Positions 16,037 through 24,336 of a stretch of 35,394 nt of DNA are shown piece after piece. Position 1 is the first letter of the stretch, and every line of letters starts with the position of its first letter. The notes below the pieces were generated by a model. That model saw only the letters and a program-made list of their open reading frames with translations. It had not been told where the DNA came from and did not search any database. Source of the DNA: Candidatus Dormiibacterota bacterium (lineage in GTDB: Bacteria; Chloroflexota; Dormibacteria; Aeolococcales; Aeolococcaceae). Location of the stretch: assembly GCA_003131685.1 (NCBI GenBank), contig PKWB01000112.1, forward strand, positions 179-35,572. Reading direction: 5' to 3'. Both the position numbers and the translations under genes were made by a program.

Positions 16037-16174
16037 GTCGACGGCGCCGAGCGACTGCCGAAGGGCAGTGGGGTGCCGGGAGTCGAGCTCAGACCTCGGA
16101 GGTCGCAAACCTCGGAGAGCGGTCGAAGGCACCTAGGGCTCCAGATCCGGGTCAACTCGGCTGGAGGATACCGT
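16037..16174 (+). ncRNA. Structured leader RNA, copy A (candidate riboswitch) before the SucC-like gene
   Basis: P1 is ACTGCC (16054-16059) with GGCAGT (16064-16069), loop GAAG. P2 is GGTGCC (16072-16077) with GGCACC (16128-16133). Inside, GACC (16092-16095) can pair with GGTC (16121-16124), and GAGG with CCTC across CGCAAA. The 3' hairpin pairs CTCCAG (16139-16144) with CTGGAG (16161-16166) around an inner CCGGG-TCAA-CTCGG stem. The Shine-Dalgarno GGAGG (16163-16167) sits in its 3' arm, so closed hairpin means hidden ribosome site. GTG 16175 follows seven bases later. 43 bases (16126-16168) are identical to copy B. The element lies inside the operon, after the DUF3870 gene, which points to translational rather than promoter-level control. 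Confidence 0.7.
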
Positions 16175-17320
16175 GTGGCACAGCTCACGGAGCACCTGTC
16201 AAAGGGGCTGCTCGAGCGCTTTAAGGTTCCGATCGGCACTGGGGAGTTAGTCAACAGCTCCGCATCAGCAAGGGCCGCTGCCGCACGAGCCGCCAGCCCT
16301 GTTGCCGTCAAAGCACAGATACCGGTTGGCTCGCGCGGCAGGGCTGGCGCCATCATTCGCGCTGAGAGCCCCATGGATGCCGGCGCAGCCTTTGACATTG
16401 TTACCGGTATCCGCATGGACGGTCTCCAGGCGCATGAGGCTCGGATCGAGCCGTGGCAACGGATACTCGATGAGCTCTACATGGCTGTCTCATTCGATTC
16501 CACCTTGCAAGCCCCTGTGCTGCTCTTCAACCCCTTTGGCGGCGCCGACTTGGAGTCGCACCCCGAGAGCCTGCGCATCATGGCGATTCCCGTTGATCAC
16601 GAGGTGTCGTTCGCATACGTTCGTGAGCACGCGGACCTGAGTGGACTCGCGTCGGCTGCCACTGACTCGCTGGCTACCATCGCACGCGATCTGATTCACG
16701 CATTCTTCGCGCTCGAGGCGCGCATGATCGAGCTCAACCCACTCGGTCAACTCGAGGATGGTGAGTGGATCGCGCTTGACGCTCGTATCGTCCTCGACGA
16801 CAACGCACTGTTCCGCCATCCAGATCTCCAGGGGCTCGTCGGGGCGATGAGCCCTCGTCGAGCGGAGGACATCGTTCGCGAGACGACGCGACTGGAATTC
16901 GTCCCACTGGACGGGTCCATCGCCGTGATCAGCGGCGGAGCCGGCATGACCATGGCGGTGATGGATCTCATCGCTGATCGAGGCGCTTCAGCCGCGTGCT
17001 TCCTCGACTGCAGCGCCGACGTGACGCCACGGGGATATCGTGCGGCGCTCGATCTTGTCTTGAGCATCCCTCGGATCACGAGCATCCTCGTCAGCGTCTT
17101 CGGCGGTCTGACCCGCGTGGATCGGGTTGCCTCCACATTCATCGATCTCCTCGCCGGCACGCCAGTCGAGCTACCGCTGACATTCCGCCTGATGGGGACG
17201 AATTTGCAGGAAGCGGACGACATCCTGGCAAGCGCGGGGCTCGACAACCATCATGTGCTCGAGGCTGCCGTCGAGGCGGCAGTTCGATCGGGGCAACAAT
17301 CGAGGGAGGGCTCTTCGTGA
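16175..17320 (+). CDS. Acid-CoA ligase beta subunit, SucC family
   Basis: 381 residues from GTG 16175, set by the GGAGG seven bases upstream. The frame is open to 16073, but that part is leader RNA. An ATP-grasp N-domain opens with VAQLTEHLSKGLLERFKVPIGTGELV. VAVKAQIPVGSRGRAGA is the counterpart of the GGRGK nucleotide loop but with altered residues. MIELNPLG and ALDARIVLDDNALFRHPDL are the metal and active-site strands. The C-domain has SGGAGMTMAVMDLIADRGASAACFLDCSADVT, ILVSVFGGLTRVD and LTFRLMGTNLQEADDILASAGL, all SucC landmarks. With the next gene it should make a CoA thioester of a dicarboxylic or hydroxy acid (succinate, malate or an analogue) using ATP or GTP. It is not a housekeeping succinyl-CoA synthetase, judging by divergence and context. 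Confidence 0.88.
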   Translation: MAQLTEHLSKGLLERFKVPIGTGELVNSSASARAAAARAASPVAVKAQIPVGSRGRAGAIIRAESPMDAGAAFDIVTGIRMDGLQAHEARIEPWQRILDELYMAVSFDSTLQAPVLLFNPFGGADLESHPESLRIMAIPVDHEVSFAYVREHADLSGLASAATDSLATIARDLIHAFFALEARMIELNPLGQLEDGEWIALDARIVLDDNALFRHPDLQGLVGAMSPRRAEDIVRETTRLEFVPLDGSIAVISGGAGMTMAVMDLIADRGASAACFLDCSADVTPRGYRAALDLVLSIPRITSILVSVFGGLTRVDRVASTFIDLLAGTPVELPLTFRLMGTNLQEADDILASAGLDNHHVLEAAVEAAVRSGQQSREGSS

Positions 17321-18201
17321 GCGCGGTCGTCGACCGGATGACGAGGGTGGTCGTTCAGGGATTGACGGGACGCCAGGCCACCTGGTCGAGCCAGGATATG
17401 GGTGCCTATGGGACTCGTCTCGTTGCCGGAGTTGTACCCGGAAAAGGAGGTCAGATCCATCTCGGGATCCCGCTGTTCGACCGTGTCGACGACGCCGTGC
17501 GCGCCACAGGGGCGAATGCTGCTCTCGCATATGTGCCCGCGTCAGTTGCAGCGCACGCAGTCGTCGAGGCACTTGAGGCAGGGTTGCCTCTGGTGATCTA
17601 TCCGGGCGATGGGCTCCCGATTCACGATGCCCTGCGCCTTCGAAACCTCGCACTCAGCGTGGGAAGCTCGTTCGTCGGTCCGAACACGCCGGGGGTGATC
17701 TCCCCCGGCGAGTCAAAGCTCGGCTTCATGCCCTCGTACTGCTTCACGCGAGGATCCCTTGGAGTCGTCACGAAGAGTGGGTCGTTGTCGTACGAAGTCT
17801 GCCTGCGGTTGACACAAGCTGGGATCGGACAATCGACGGTCATTGGGATCGGCGGAGATCCGATCAAGGGAACGACGATGCGAGAAGCGCTTGCGCTGCT
17901 CCACCGAGATCCGGAAACCAGCGCCATCCTGGTACTGGGTGAAATCGGTGGAGTGGACGAGTACGACGCCTGCGCCTATGCGCAGGAGCCAGACGCGAAG
18001 CCACTCGGCGCATTCCTCGTCGGCCGGACCGCTCCGCGGGGTCGCAAGCTCGGGCATGCAGGTGCGCTCATCGATTCTGACCGGTCCGGGTTCGAAGCCA
18101 AGGTCGCGGCCCTGGAACTCGCCCATGTCCCGGTCGCCGCGACCTTGGCAGAAGTCGTCCCAATCGCTGCACAGCTGTGTGCCGGAGGTCAACACCGATG
18201 A
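17317..18201 (+). CDS. Acid-CoA ligase alpha subunit, SucD family
   Basis: 294 residues from GTG 17317, overlapping the SucC-like stop by four bases and preceded by GAGGGAGGG. The Rossmann CoA-binding domain shows VVVQGLTGRQATWSSQDM and GVVPGKGGQIHLGIPLFDRVDDAV. VVTKSGSLSYEV and VIGIGGDPIKGTTMREAL follow. The phospho-histidine loop is GHAGALI (near residue 248), matching the catalytic GHAGA of SucD. It forms a heterodimer with the previous gene product; the ping-pong transfer of phosphate through this His is known for the family. The ORF extends open to 16996, which is only overlap with the previous gene. Confidence 0.9.
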   Translation: MSAVVDRMTRVVVQGLTGRQATWSSQDMGAYGTRLVAGVVPGKGGQIHLGIPLFDRVDDAVRATGANAALAYVPASVAAHAVVEALEAGLPLVIYPGDGLPIHDALRLRNLALSVGSSFVGPNTPGVISPGESKLGFMPSYCFTRGSLGVVTKSGSLSYEVCLRLTQAGIGQSTVIGIGGDPIKGTTMREALALLHRDPETSAILVLGEIGGVDEYDACAYAQEPDAKPLGAFLVGRTAPRGRKLGHAGALIDSDRSGFEAKVAALELAHVPVAATLAEVVPIAAQLCAGGQHR

Positions 18202-19418
18202 TCGACAAACCGACTGCAGTTGAGCCGTCTCAAACGGTCACCGACGCCATCGTGGAAGGCCGCATCACCGACGAGGCGATCGAGAATGCGCGACAGATGA
18301 TCGGCACCATTCTTCGACCCGAAGGCCCGTATCTCCAGGATGCGACACAGGACACGCTTCGCAACTTCTGCAACGGTATTGGAGATCTCAATCCCCTCTT
18401 TCGCGACACCGAGTATGGGCGCGAGAGTCGCTATTCGAGCATGGTGGCCCATCCCATGTTCCCCTATGCCTTCGGCTGGCCGGGGCGGAGCCGCTGGGGC
18501 CTTCCCGGCGTCCACGGTTTCTTTGTCGGCAACGACTGGGAGTTTTTCCGCCACCTTCGCCCCGGCGATCGAGTCTCGTGCGTCGAGCGAGTGGTTGGCG
18601 TGGAGGAGAAGACCGGTTCGTTTTCAGGCAGACTGGTGATCCAGTACGTCGAGTCGAGTTTCTTCAATCAGCGCGACGAGCTGGTTGCTCGCGTCCTCGG
18701 CTGGACGACGCGTCATGAGCGCCAGGCCGCTCGCGACAACGCAAAGTACTCCCAGATCCAGCCATACACCTATACGGACGCCGAGCACGACGCAATCGAC
18801 GATGCCGTGCTCTCCGAGCGCGACCGAATCAGAGGGGCGCCGCCTCGCTACTGGGAGGACATGGAGGTCGACGAGGCGATCCCGGCGGTCGTGCGCGGAC
18901 CCCTTTCTCTGATGGACACCATGGGATTTCTCGTCGGCTGCGGCCGCGGCTATACGCACGGCGTGCTCCTCGATTCAGCCGTGCGGCACCCGAGCCACTA
19001 TTTCCGTAATCCGGAGGCCGGCGGGGGTGTTGAGTACACGGGGATCGGTCACCATCGAGACTCGGTGGCCCGCCAAGTCGGGGTCCCAGGTACCTACGAC
19101 TATGGGCCCCAGCGCACCGCGTGGATGTGCACGCTGATCACCAACTGGATGGGTGATTCGGCGTTCATCAAGCGGTTGCGCGCCGACCTGCGCCGTTTCA
19201 ACGTCGTGGGCGATACAACCTGGTGCCGTGGGAAGATCGTGAAGAAGTACGAGAGCTGCGGTCAACGCCTGGTGGACCTTGAGATCTGGGCCGAGAACCA
19301 GCGCAACGAAGTGACCACCAAGGGTGTCGCCACCGTGCTCCTCCCCTCGCGGGACACTGCTGTCGGGGTGGCGATGGACGGCAGCCAGGTGGATCTCCAG
19401 TTACCGCAGGTTCGGTGA
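18198..19418 (+). CDS. Two-domain MaoC-like (FAS1-DH region/MaoC) dehydratase
   Basis: 406 residues from ATG 18198, overlapping the SucD-like stop and preceded by GGAGG nine bases upstream. It looks like a double hot-dog protein. The N-terminal half (about 40-175) has IGDLNPLFRDTEYGRESRYSSMVAHPMFPYAF, as in MaoC_dehydrat_N proteins. The C-terminal half starts RYWEDMEVDEAIPAVVRGPLSLMDTMGFLVG and contains the conserved hydratase-like Asp/His region in a changed form (GIGHHRDSVARQVGVPGTYDYGPQRTAWM). It probably hydrates or dehydrates an acyl-CoA made by the ligase upstream. Substrate unknown. Confidence 0.8.
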   Translation: MIDKPTAVEPSQTVTDAIVEGRITDEAIENARQMIGTILRPEGPYLQDATQDTLRNFCNGIGDLNPLFRDTEYGRESRYSSMVAHPMFPYAFGWPGRSRWGLPGVHGFFVGNDWEFFRHLRPGDRVSCVERVVGVEEKTGSFSGRLVIQYVESSFFNQRDELVARVLGWTTRHERQAARDNAKYSQIQPYTYTDAEHDAIDDAVLSERDRIRGAPPRYWEDMEVDEAIPAVVRGPLSLMDTMGFLVGCGRGYTHGVLLDSAVRHPSHYFRNPEAGGGVEYTGIGHHRDSVARQVGVPGTYDYGPQRTAWMCTLITNWMGDSAFIKRLRADLRRFNVVGDTTWCRGKIVKKYESCGQRLVDLEIWAENQRNEVTTKGVATVLLPSRDTAVGVAMDGSQVDLQLPQVR

Positions 19419-19427
19419 CGTAATCCC

Positions 19428-21107
19428 ATGCGCGTGTACGAGCAGGTCGCGGAAGAGCTCCAGCAACAGGGCGTCACCACGGTCTTCGGACTGATTGGAC
19501 AGGACACCATGCGCCTTGCGGCCGTCGCGGCGACCCGAGGGTTGCGGTATGTCGCTACACGGCACGAGATGGGCGCGGTCACCATGGCCGCGGGATATGG
19601 GCGGGTCACGCATACAGTCGCTGTGGCGATCGTGAGTCGTGGCCCTGGGCTCACCAACGCAATGAGCGGCATCGTGGGTGCGGCAAAAGCCGGGACCCCG
19701 CTCATCGTTCTGAGTGGCGACGAACCACTGCTGGAGGGCCGCGGTCGCGATCCGAAGTATGTCGACCAGAGCGCAATGCTTGGTGCCGCCGGGGTGCGCG
19801 TCACGCATCCAGAGTCGGCTGAAACGGCGCAGGCTGAGCTGCGCGACGCGTTTGATCAAGCCCGCCGGGGGCTGACGGTCGCCGTGCTGATCCCACTTGA
19901 CGTCCTCGAGGCAGATTCCCAGCCGCTCGGCAAGGTGCCTCAGGCGAAGGCGCCCGAGCAGTCGCTGAGGGCCAATGCTGCAAGCGTTCATGCAGCCGCC
20001 GACCTGATTGAGGGTTGCGGAAGCGACGCAAGGATCGCGATCGTCGCCGGCCGAGGGGCAATCGCACCCGACTCGGTGGCCGCGTTGGCGCAGCTCGGAG
20101 AGATCACGGGTGCGCTCATGGGAACGACGATCATGGCCAAGTCGCTGTTCGACACGTCCGGCAATAACCTCGGGGTGGTGGGCACATTCTCCTCGACAGC
20201 GACGCGGGAGTACCTGGCAGGCACACATGTTGTTATCGCAGCGGGCGCATCCCTCAATCCGTTCACCACCCAGAAAGGAGCGCTCTTCCCAGGTGCGGTT
20301 GTGATCCAGATTGACGTGGATCACGACGCCTTCGGTCGCTACATCACGCCGAACGTGCCCATCCACGCCGACGTCCGCAGCGGCGCCGCCGACCTTGCTG
20401 CCGAGCTGGAGCGGCGCGGCTTCCATGGTCGCGGTCGTGACGACGGAATCTTCGCGCCAAGATCGCCGCTCTCGACGGCTAACGGAACTTCCTCCACGAG
20501 CGACGAAGGCGACGTGCTCGACCCCTATGAGCTGATGCGGCGACTTGATCGCATCCTCCCGAAAGAGCGCATCGTCGCCGTCGATGCCGGTCATCAGCTG
20601 ACCTTCGCATGCGCAGTTCTTTCGGTACCAGATCCAGACGCATTCCTGTTTCCCATTGAGTTCCAGTGCATCGGGACTGCGCTGGGAATGGCGATCGGCG
20701 CGGCAGTGGCGCGACCCGATCTCCTCACGGTCGTGTCATTGGGCGACGGTGCGTTGATGATGGGCCTCGGCGAGCTCGACACAGCCATACAGCTGGGTCT
20801 GCGCCTCCTGCTTTTGATTATCAACGATGGCGGATTCGGCGCCGAACGCCACTACCTCGACATGCTGGGACTTCCTGCCGACACGGCGCGATTCGTCAAT
20901 CCTGTATTCGAGGACATCGCCCTTGCTATGGGAGCCGATGCGATGACGCTTCACAACCTCAACGATCTTCCAGCCCTTGCCGCCAAGCTCGATTCCAGGC
21001 TGATGCGTCCGTTGCTCGTCGATTGCTTGATCGACGGCCGCGTGCGGGGGGAGTGGCTGGATTCGAACCTTCGACGCGAGCCTGCGCCCTCGGTCGCGCT
21101 CAGTTGA
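19428..21107 (+). CDS. ThDP-dependent enzyme, acetolactate synthase-like
   Basis: 559 residues from ATG 19428, nine bases after the previous stop. N-terminal PYR domain with the catalytic Glu47 (RHEMGAVTMAAGYGR) and IVSRGPGLTNAMSGIVGAAKAGTPLIVLSGDEP. A central domain occupies about 180-340. The C-terminal PP domain has the ThDP motif GDGALMMGLGELDTAIQLGLRLLLLIINDGGFG starting at 439. Relatives include acetolactate synthase, glyoxylate carboligase, oxalyl-CoA and benzoylformate decarboxylases and sulfoacetaldehyde acetyltransferase. Nothing seen picks one. In this operon a 2-oxoacid or 2-hydroxyacyl-CoA carbon-carbon cleavage or ligation is the likely chemistry (inference). Confidence 0.85.
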   Translation: MRVYEQVAEELQQQGVTTVFGLIGQDTMRLAAVAATRGLRYVATRHEMGAVTMAAGYGRVTHTVAVAIVSRGPGLTNAMSGIVGAAKAGTPLIVLSGDEPLLEGRGRDPKYVDQSAMLGAAGVRVTHPESAETAQAELRDAFDQARRGLTVAVLIPLDVLEADSQPLGKVPQAKAPEQSLRANAASVHAAADLIEGCGSDARIAIVAGRGAIAPDSVAALAQLGEITGALMGTTIMAKSLFDTSGNNLGVVGTFSSTATREYLAGTHVVIAAGASLNPFTTQKGALFPGAVVIQIDVDHDAFGRYITPNVPIHADVRSGAADLAAELERRGFHGRGRDDGIFAPRSPLSTANGTSSTSDEGDVLDPYELMRRLDRILPKERIVAVDAGHQLTFACAVLSVPDPDAFLFPIEFQCIGTALGMAIGAAVARPDLLTVVSLGDGALMMGLGELDTAIQLGLRLLLLIINDGGFGAERHYLDMLGLPADTARFVNPVFEDIALAMGADAMTLHNLNDLPALAAKLDSRLMRPLLVDCLIDGRVRGEWLDSNLRREPAPSVALS

Positions 21108-21123
21108 GCGCGGCAGCGCCGTC

Positions 21124-21714
21124 ATGACCGCGGAACGGCCGTCCGTACGATCGGACGAAGGATGGCACGGGCGCTACTACGAGGATTTCCGGGTCGGCGC
21201 TGTGTACCGGCATCCGCTGGGCCGAAGCATCACGGCGACGGACAACATCTGGTTCACACTTCTGACCCAGAACACCGCGGCTCTTCACTTCGATCACGTC
21301 TACGCGGCCCAGACCGAATTCGGCCGTCCGCTGGTGAACTCCTGTTTTGTGCTCTCGCTGGTCACCGGCCAAAGCGTCACTGACGTCTCTCAGAACGTCA
21401 TGGCCAACCTTGGCTGGGACGAGGTCACGTTACCCCATCCCGTCTTCGAGGGCGACACGATCTATTCCGAGTCCGAAGTCTTGACCAAGCGACCGTCGAC
21501 TTCGCGTCCAAACGTCGGGGTGCTCACGGTTCGGACCGAGGGATTCAACCAAGACCTGGCAACGGTGATCACGTTTCGCCGTACGCTTCTCGTCTACCGT
21601 CGCGGCTTCGGTCCAAGGATACCGCAGCGCTCTGCCGTCGACAGACCCGCGACGCGAACCGCCGCGGAGTCGCGCGCTGATGAGTCCCCATCACCGGATA
21701 CGGCCGGCGGTTGA
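21124..21714 (+). CDS. MaoC-family hydratase, mesaconyl-CoA hydratase-like
   Basis: 196 residues from ATG 21124. The opening GRYYEDFRVGAVYRHPLGRSITATDNIWFTLLTQNTAALHFD and the block EFGRPLVNSCFVLSLVTGQSVTDVSQNVMANLGWDEV, HPVFEGDTIYSESEVL match mesaconyl-CoA/2-methylfumaryl-CoA hydratases and related proteins. The catalytic hot-dog Asp/His pair is seen as TATDN and LHFD. A disordered tail of about 35 residues (Arg, Ser, Pro-rich) follows. If specific for mesaconyl-CoA or a similar C5 unit, it would form 2-methylmalyl-type CoA esters, which fits a nearby C-C cleaving enzyme releasing glyoxylate or pyruvate (inference). Confidence 0.82.
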   Translation: MTAERPSVRSDEGWHGRYYEDFRVGAVYRHPLGRSITATDNIWFTLLTQNTAALHFDHVYAAQTEFGRPLVNSCFVLSLVTGQSVTDVSQNVMANLGWDEVTLPHPVFEGDTIYSESEVLTKRPSTSRPNVGVLTVRTEGFNQDLATVITFRRTLLVYRRGFGPRIPQRSAVDRPATRTAAESRADESPSPDTAGG

Positions 21715-21785
21715 TCCTGGTTGAGAGTGGGTCGTGACGATCTCGCGCAGCATCGATTGGAATCAGTCTTGTGGAGGCGTTGCTG

Positions 21786-22211
21786 ATGGAAAGTTTTGGT
21801 GAGCTCGAGTCGCGGCTGAGTGACCGGCACATCCCCGCAATGCCGTGGGGAAAGGTCTTCTACGAATTCGACCCCGGCATGTACAAGGCGTACGTGGAAT
21901 GGACGACGCGCGCCCGCCAGCACGTTGAGCTGGAGCCGAAGATTCGGGAGATGGTGGCCATCGTCGTCAATTGCGTCGTTGCCTGGCCATCCCCATACGC
22001 CGATGTGCATTTCCATCGCGCGCTCGAGGAGGGGGCGACGGTACAGGAGCTCGCTGACGTGATTTTGGCGACCGGCCGCATGGTTGGGCCGCACGCGTAC
22101 ACGCATGGGTTCAACCTGCTTGCCAAGGTCCTCGACGAGCGTGAGCGCGACGGTCAGCCTTCTCCGCGCAGTCGGAGCGACCTGCCGAAGGTCGTGGAGG
22201 ACGAGCAATGA
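21786..22211 (+). CDS. Carboxymuconolactone decarboxylase/AhpD-like protein without CxxC
   Basis: 141 residues from ATG 21786, which has GGAGG eight bases upstream; GTG 21771 is a poorer choice. The fold is recognised from the helix EPKIREMVAIVVNCVVAWPSPYADVHFHRALEEGATVQELADVILATGRMVGPHAY. Where AhpD-type proteins have the redox Cys-x-x-Cys, this protein has Ser-Pro-Tyr-Ala, keeping only the following Asp-Val-His. A peroxidase/disulfide role is therefore unlikely; a lyase/decarboxylase or structural role is possible. Stop overlaps the ATG of the RraA-like gene. Confidence 0.8.
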   Translation: MESFGELESRLSDRHIPAMPWGKVFYEFDPGMYKAYVEWTTRARQHVELEPKIREMVAIVVNCVVAWPSPYADVHFHRALEEGATVQELADVILATGRMVGPHAYTHGFNLLAKVLDERERDGQPSPRSRSDLPKVVEDEQ

Positions 22212-22963
22212 CAGCCGGGGAGCTCACGGGCAAAGTCCCTGCGGCGTTCGTACATACGGTCGCGCGGCTGGTTTCCGATGAAATCCTCGATGGCTATCGT
22301 GGACTGGACGACCTCGCCGGCACCATCTCCGACGCCCTCGATGAGGCGGGCCTCTTGGGTGCGGTGGGAGCGTCAACCCTGCGACCGACCATCAGTGGCG
22401 CACGCGTGGTCGGCCGAGCCGTGACGGTTCGCAACATCCTGCAACGTTCTCAGCCGTACTCGAGTGCCCTGCAGCACACGTCGCGGCTTGCGGAGATCGA
22501 GGGGCACAATCAAGCGCAACCGGGAGACGTCCTTGTGATCCAGGGAGTCAAGGGCGTCTCGAACATGGGAGGCATCTCGGCCTCGATCGCCAGCCGTCAG
22601 GGTGAGATCGGCGCGGTCGTGGACGGCGGCATTCGTGACGTCACGTGGCAGCGGTCAATCGGTTTCCCGATCTGGTCCCGCGAGATCACCCCTGTCACCG
22701 GGAAGTGGCGCGCCGAGACAGTCGAGATCAACGGCACGGTCTCCATTTGCGGGGTCACGGTCCGTGCCGGCGACCTCGTCGCAGCGGACGACACCGGCAT
22801 CTGCGTGGTCCCGGCCGAGCTCGCAGCCGACATCCTGACGCGTTGCCAGGAGATTGCCGCAGGCGAAGCCCGTCGTCACGACGACATCGATTCCGGGATG
22901 AGCGTCCCCGATCTCGCCAACCGCACCTATGTCTATCAATTCAGCCAGGAAGGCGGAGCGTGA
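22208..22963 (+). CDS. RraA-family protein (HMG/oxaloacetate aldolase-decarboxylase-like)
   Basis: 251 residues from ATG 22208. Landmarks are SGARVVGRAVTVRN, QPGDVLVIQGVKGVSNMGGISASIASRQGEIGAVVDGGIRDV and PVTGKWRAETVEINGTVSICGVTVRAGDLVAADDTGICVVP. The active-site Arg-Asp of class II 4-hydroxy-4-methyl-2-oxoglutarate aldolases is present in GGIRD, and the metal-binding Asp follows in the usual place (DDTG). Many relatives cleave 4-hydroxy-2-oxoacids to pyruvate or decarboxylate oxaloacetate. True RNase E inhibitors (RraA) are shorter, at about 160 residues. Likely a cleavage step in the pathway. Confidence 0.85.
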   Translation: MTAGELTGKVPAAFVHTVARLVSDEILDGYRGLDDLAGTISDALDEAGLLGAVGASTLRPTISGARVVGRAVTVRNILQRSQPYSSALQHTSRLAEIEGHNQAQPGDVLVIQGVKGVSNMGGISASIASRQGEIGAVVDGGIRDVTWQRSIGFPIWSREITPVTGKWRAETVEINGTVSICGVTVRAGDLVAADDTGICVVPAELAADILTRCQEIAAGEARRHDDIDSGMSVPDLANRTYVYQFSQEGGA

Positions 22964-24336
22964 CCAACCGACCGCCCGAGACGGTCGAGGACAACCGCGA
23001 GCGTCATGTGGGCCACCAATTCAGCGATGGTGACGCAATCCGTCTACTCGCCGAAGGCTGCTCGGCAACCACCCTCGGATCACTGGATGCGGCGCAGCGT
23101 GCGTTCCTCGACAAGATCATCCGGTGCTGCCTGTATTGCATCGGCGTGGGTGCTGCGTATGGGGACGACGAGACCGCCCCGTTGATGCAGGAACTCGGTC
23201 CGCAGACTCGGGGCGATCCCAAGGGGTGGCCCGATTGCATCCTTACCGCCTTTCTTGACGCAACCGTCGGCGCCGCCTCAGATCTCGACCCACTCGGAAG
23301 CGGCCCCTCACATACCGCCCTCCCCGCAACTGTTGCCGCGTGTGTGGCTGCCCAGCTCGTCGGCGCGAAGTCTGATGAAGACATTGCGACCGCGGTGCTT
23401 GCCGGTATCGAGACCGCGTCTCGCTTGCGGATGGCGATTTCAGGCGTGCGCCCGGGTATCGGCTTCCACAGTTCAGGCACCTTCGGGACGATCGCAGCCG
23501 CGGCAAGCGTGAGCCGTCTTCTGGGCGCGGACACGGCACAGGTGAGCAAGGCCCTCGCAATCGCCCTCACCCGGATGAGCGGTCTCAGCACCAACAGCAG
23601 CTCAGCCCGCATCTGCCTCACCCAGTTCGGCTGGGCTGCAGCCCACGGTCTCGAGGCCGCGTGGCTCGCCCTGCGCGGTTGGACCGCGTCGATGGATCTC
23701 GAGACCGCGCTTGAGAGTTACTTCCCGGATCACGTCTTCGACTCCGCTCTGCTCGATCCGGGAAGCGCCACAGTCACGTTCGAGCCTCTCTCCACGGTTT
23801 TCAAGCTGTATCCATGCAACCTGTTTCTCAATCCGCTGTTTCAGGCGCTCGCGGGTGATGGACCAATTGACGGACCAATCCACATCCGCATCCCCGCGAT
23901 CCCACATCTGGACCAACCTGCACCTCGCAGCGCTCGAGAGGCGCGCTACAGCGCGCAGGCGGTCGCGACGCTGGCGGCCAACTATCCTGCGGCATATCGG
24001 TCCTTCACCGACCCGGAGCTGCATCTCAACGACAACGCTCACCTCGCCCGCTTGGTGCAACGGGTAACGGTCTCACTCGACCGGGATATCCCGACTCGAT
24101 TCGAAACGACCTATGTGCAGATCCAGACCGCCGACGAACAGGGATCACGCGCTTACTACCTCCGTGACCTCAGACCGTGGAACCGCGCCCATGCGTCCGA
24201 GTTGCTCGCGGGCATGCCGAGTACCGACTGGGTGCCGCAGGTGTTCGATCTACCCTACCTTGCCGCATACACCGTCGCTCGCGAGAACGTGCCGACAGCC
24301 ACAACTGCAGCAGTTGGATCGGGTGAACCTTCGTGA
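22960..24336 (+). CDS. MmgE/PrpD-family protein
   Basis: 458 residues from GTG 22960, overlapping the RraA-like stop by four bases with AGGAAGG upstream. LDATVGAASDLDPLGSGPSHTALPATVAACVAAQLVGAKSDEDIATAVLAGIETASRL is the family's first helical domain, with the conserved Asp and His. GIGFHSSGTFGTIAAAASVSRLLGAD follows, and VFKLYPCNLFLNPLFQA is the Lys-Tyr-Pro-Cys active-site segment of the second domain. Characterised relatives include 2-methylcitrate dehydratase, cis-aconitate decarboxylase and iminodisuccinate epimerase, so a dehydratase or decarboxylase of a tricarboxylic or branched hydroxy acid is likely. In-frame codons before the GTG belong to shadow coding of the preceding gene. Confidence 0.88.
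   Translation: MTNRPPETVEDNRERHVGHQFSDGDAIRLLAEGCSATTLGSLDAAQRAFLDKIIRCCLYCIGVGAAYGDDETAPLMQELGPQTRGDPKGWPDCILTAFLDATVGAASDLDPLGSGPSHTALPATVAACVAAQLVGAKSDEDIATAVLAGIETASRLRMAISGVRPGIGFHSSGTFGTIAAAASVSRLLGADTAQVSKALAIALTRMSGLSTNSSSARICLTQFGWAAAHGLEAAWLALRGWTASMDLETALESYFPDHVFDSALLDPGSATVTFEPLSTVFKLYPCNLFLNPLFQALAGDGPIDGPIHIRIPAIPHLDQPAPRSAREARYSAQAVATLAANYPAAYRSFTDPELHLNDNAHLARLVQRVTVSLDRDIPTRFETTYVQIQTADEQGSRAYYLRDLRPWNRAHASELLAGMPSTDWVPQVFDLPYLAAYTVARENVPTATTAAVGSGEPS

Noticed and set aside
16053-16174. Leader A as a TPP riboswitch (GGGGTGC early, and an ATCCGGGT..CGG-GGAGGA-like 3' end, with a ThDP enzyme in the operon)
   Set aside because: The invariant CUGAGA T-loop and the rest of the pyrophosphate-binding helix are missing, the 5' hairpin does not belong to that fold, and copies C and D lose the resemblance. 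No thiamine biosynthesis or transport gene is present.
16073-16174. In-frame extension of the SucC-like gene back to 16073
   Set aside because: The extension is the leader RNA itself, and the strong GGAGG seven bases before GTG 16175 decides the start.
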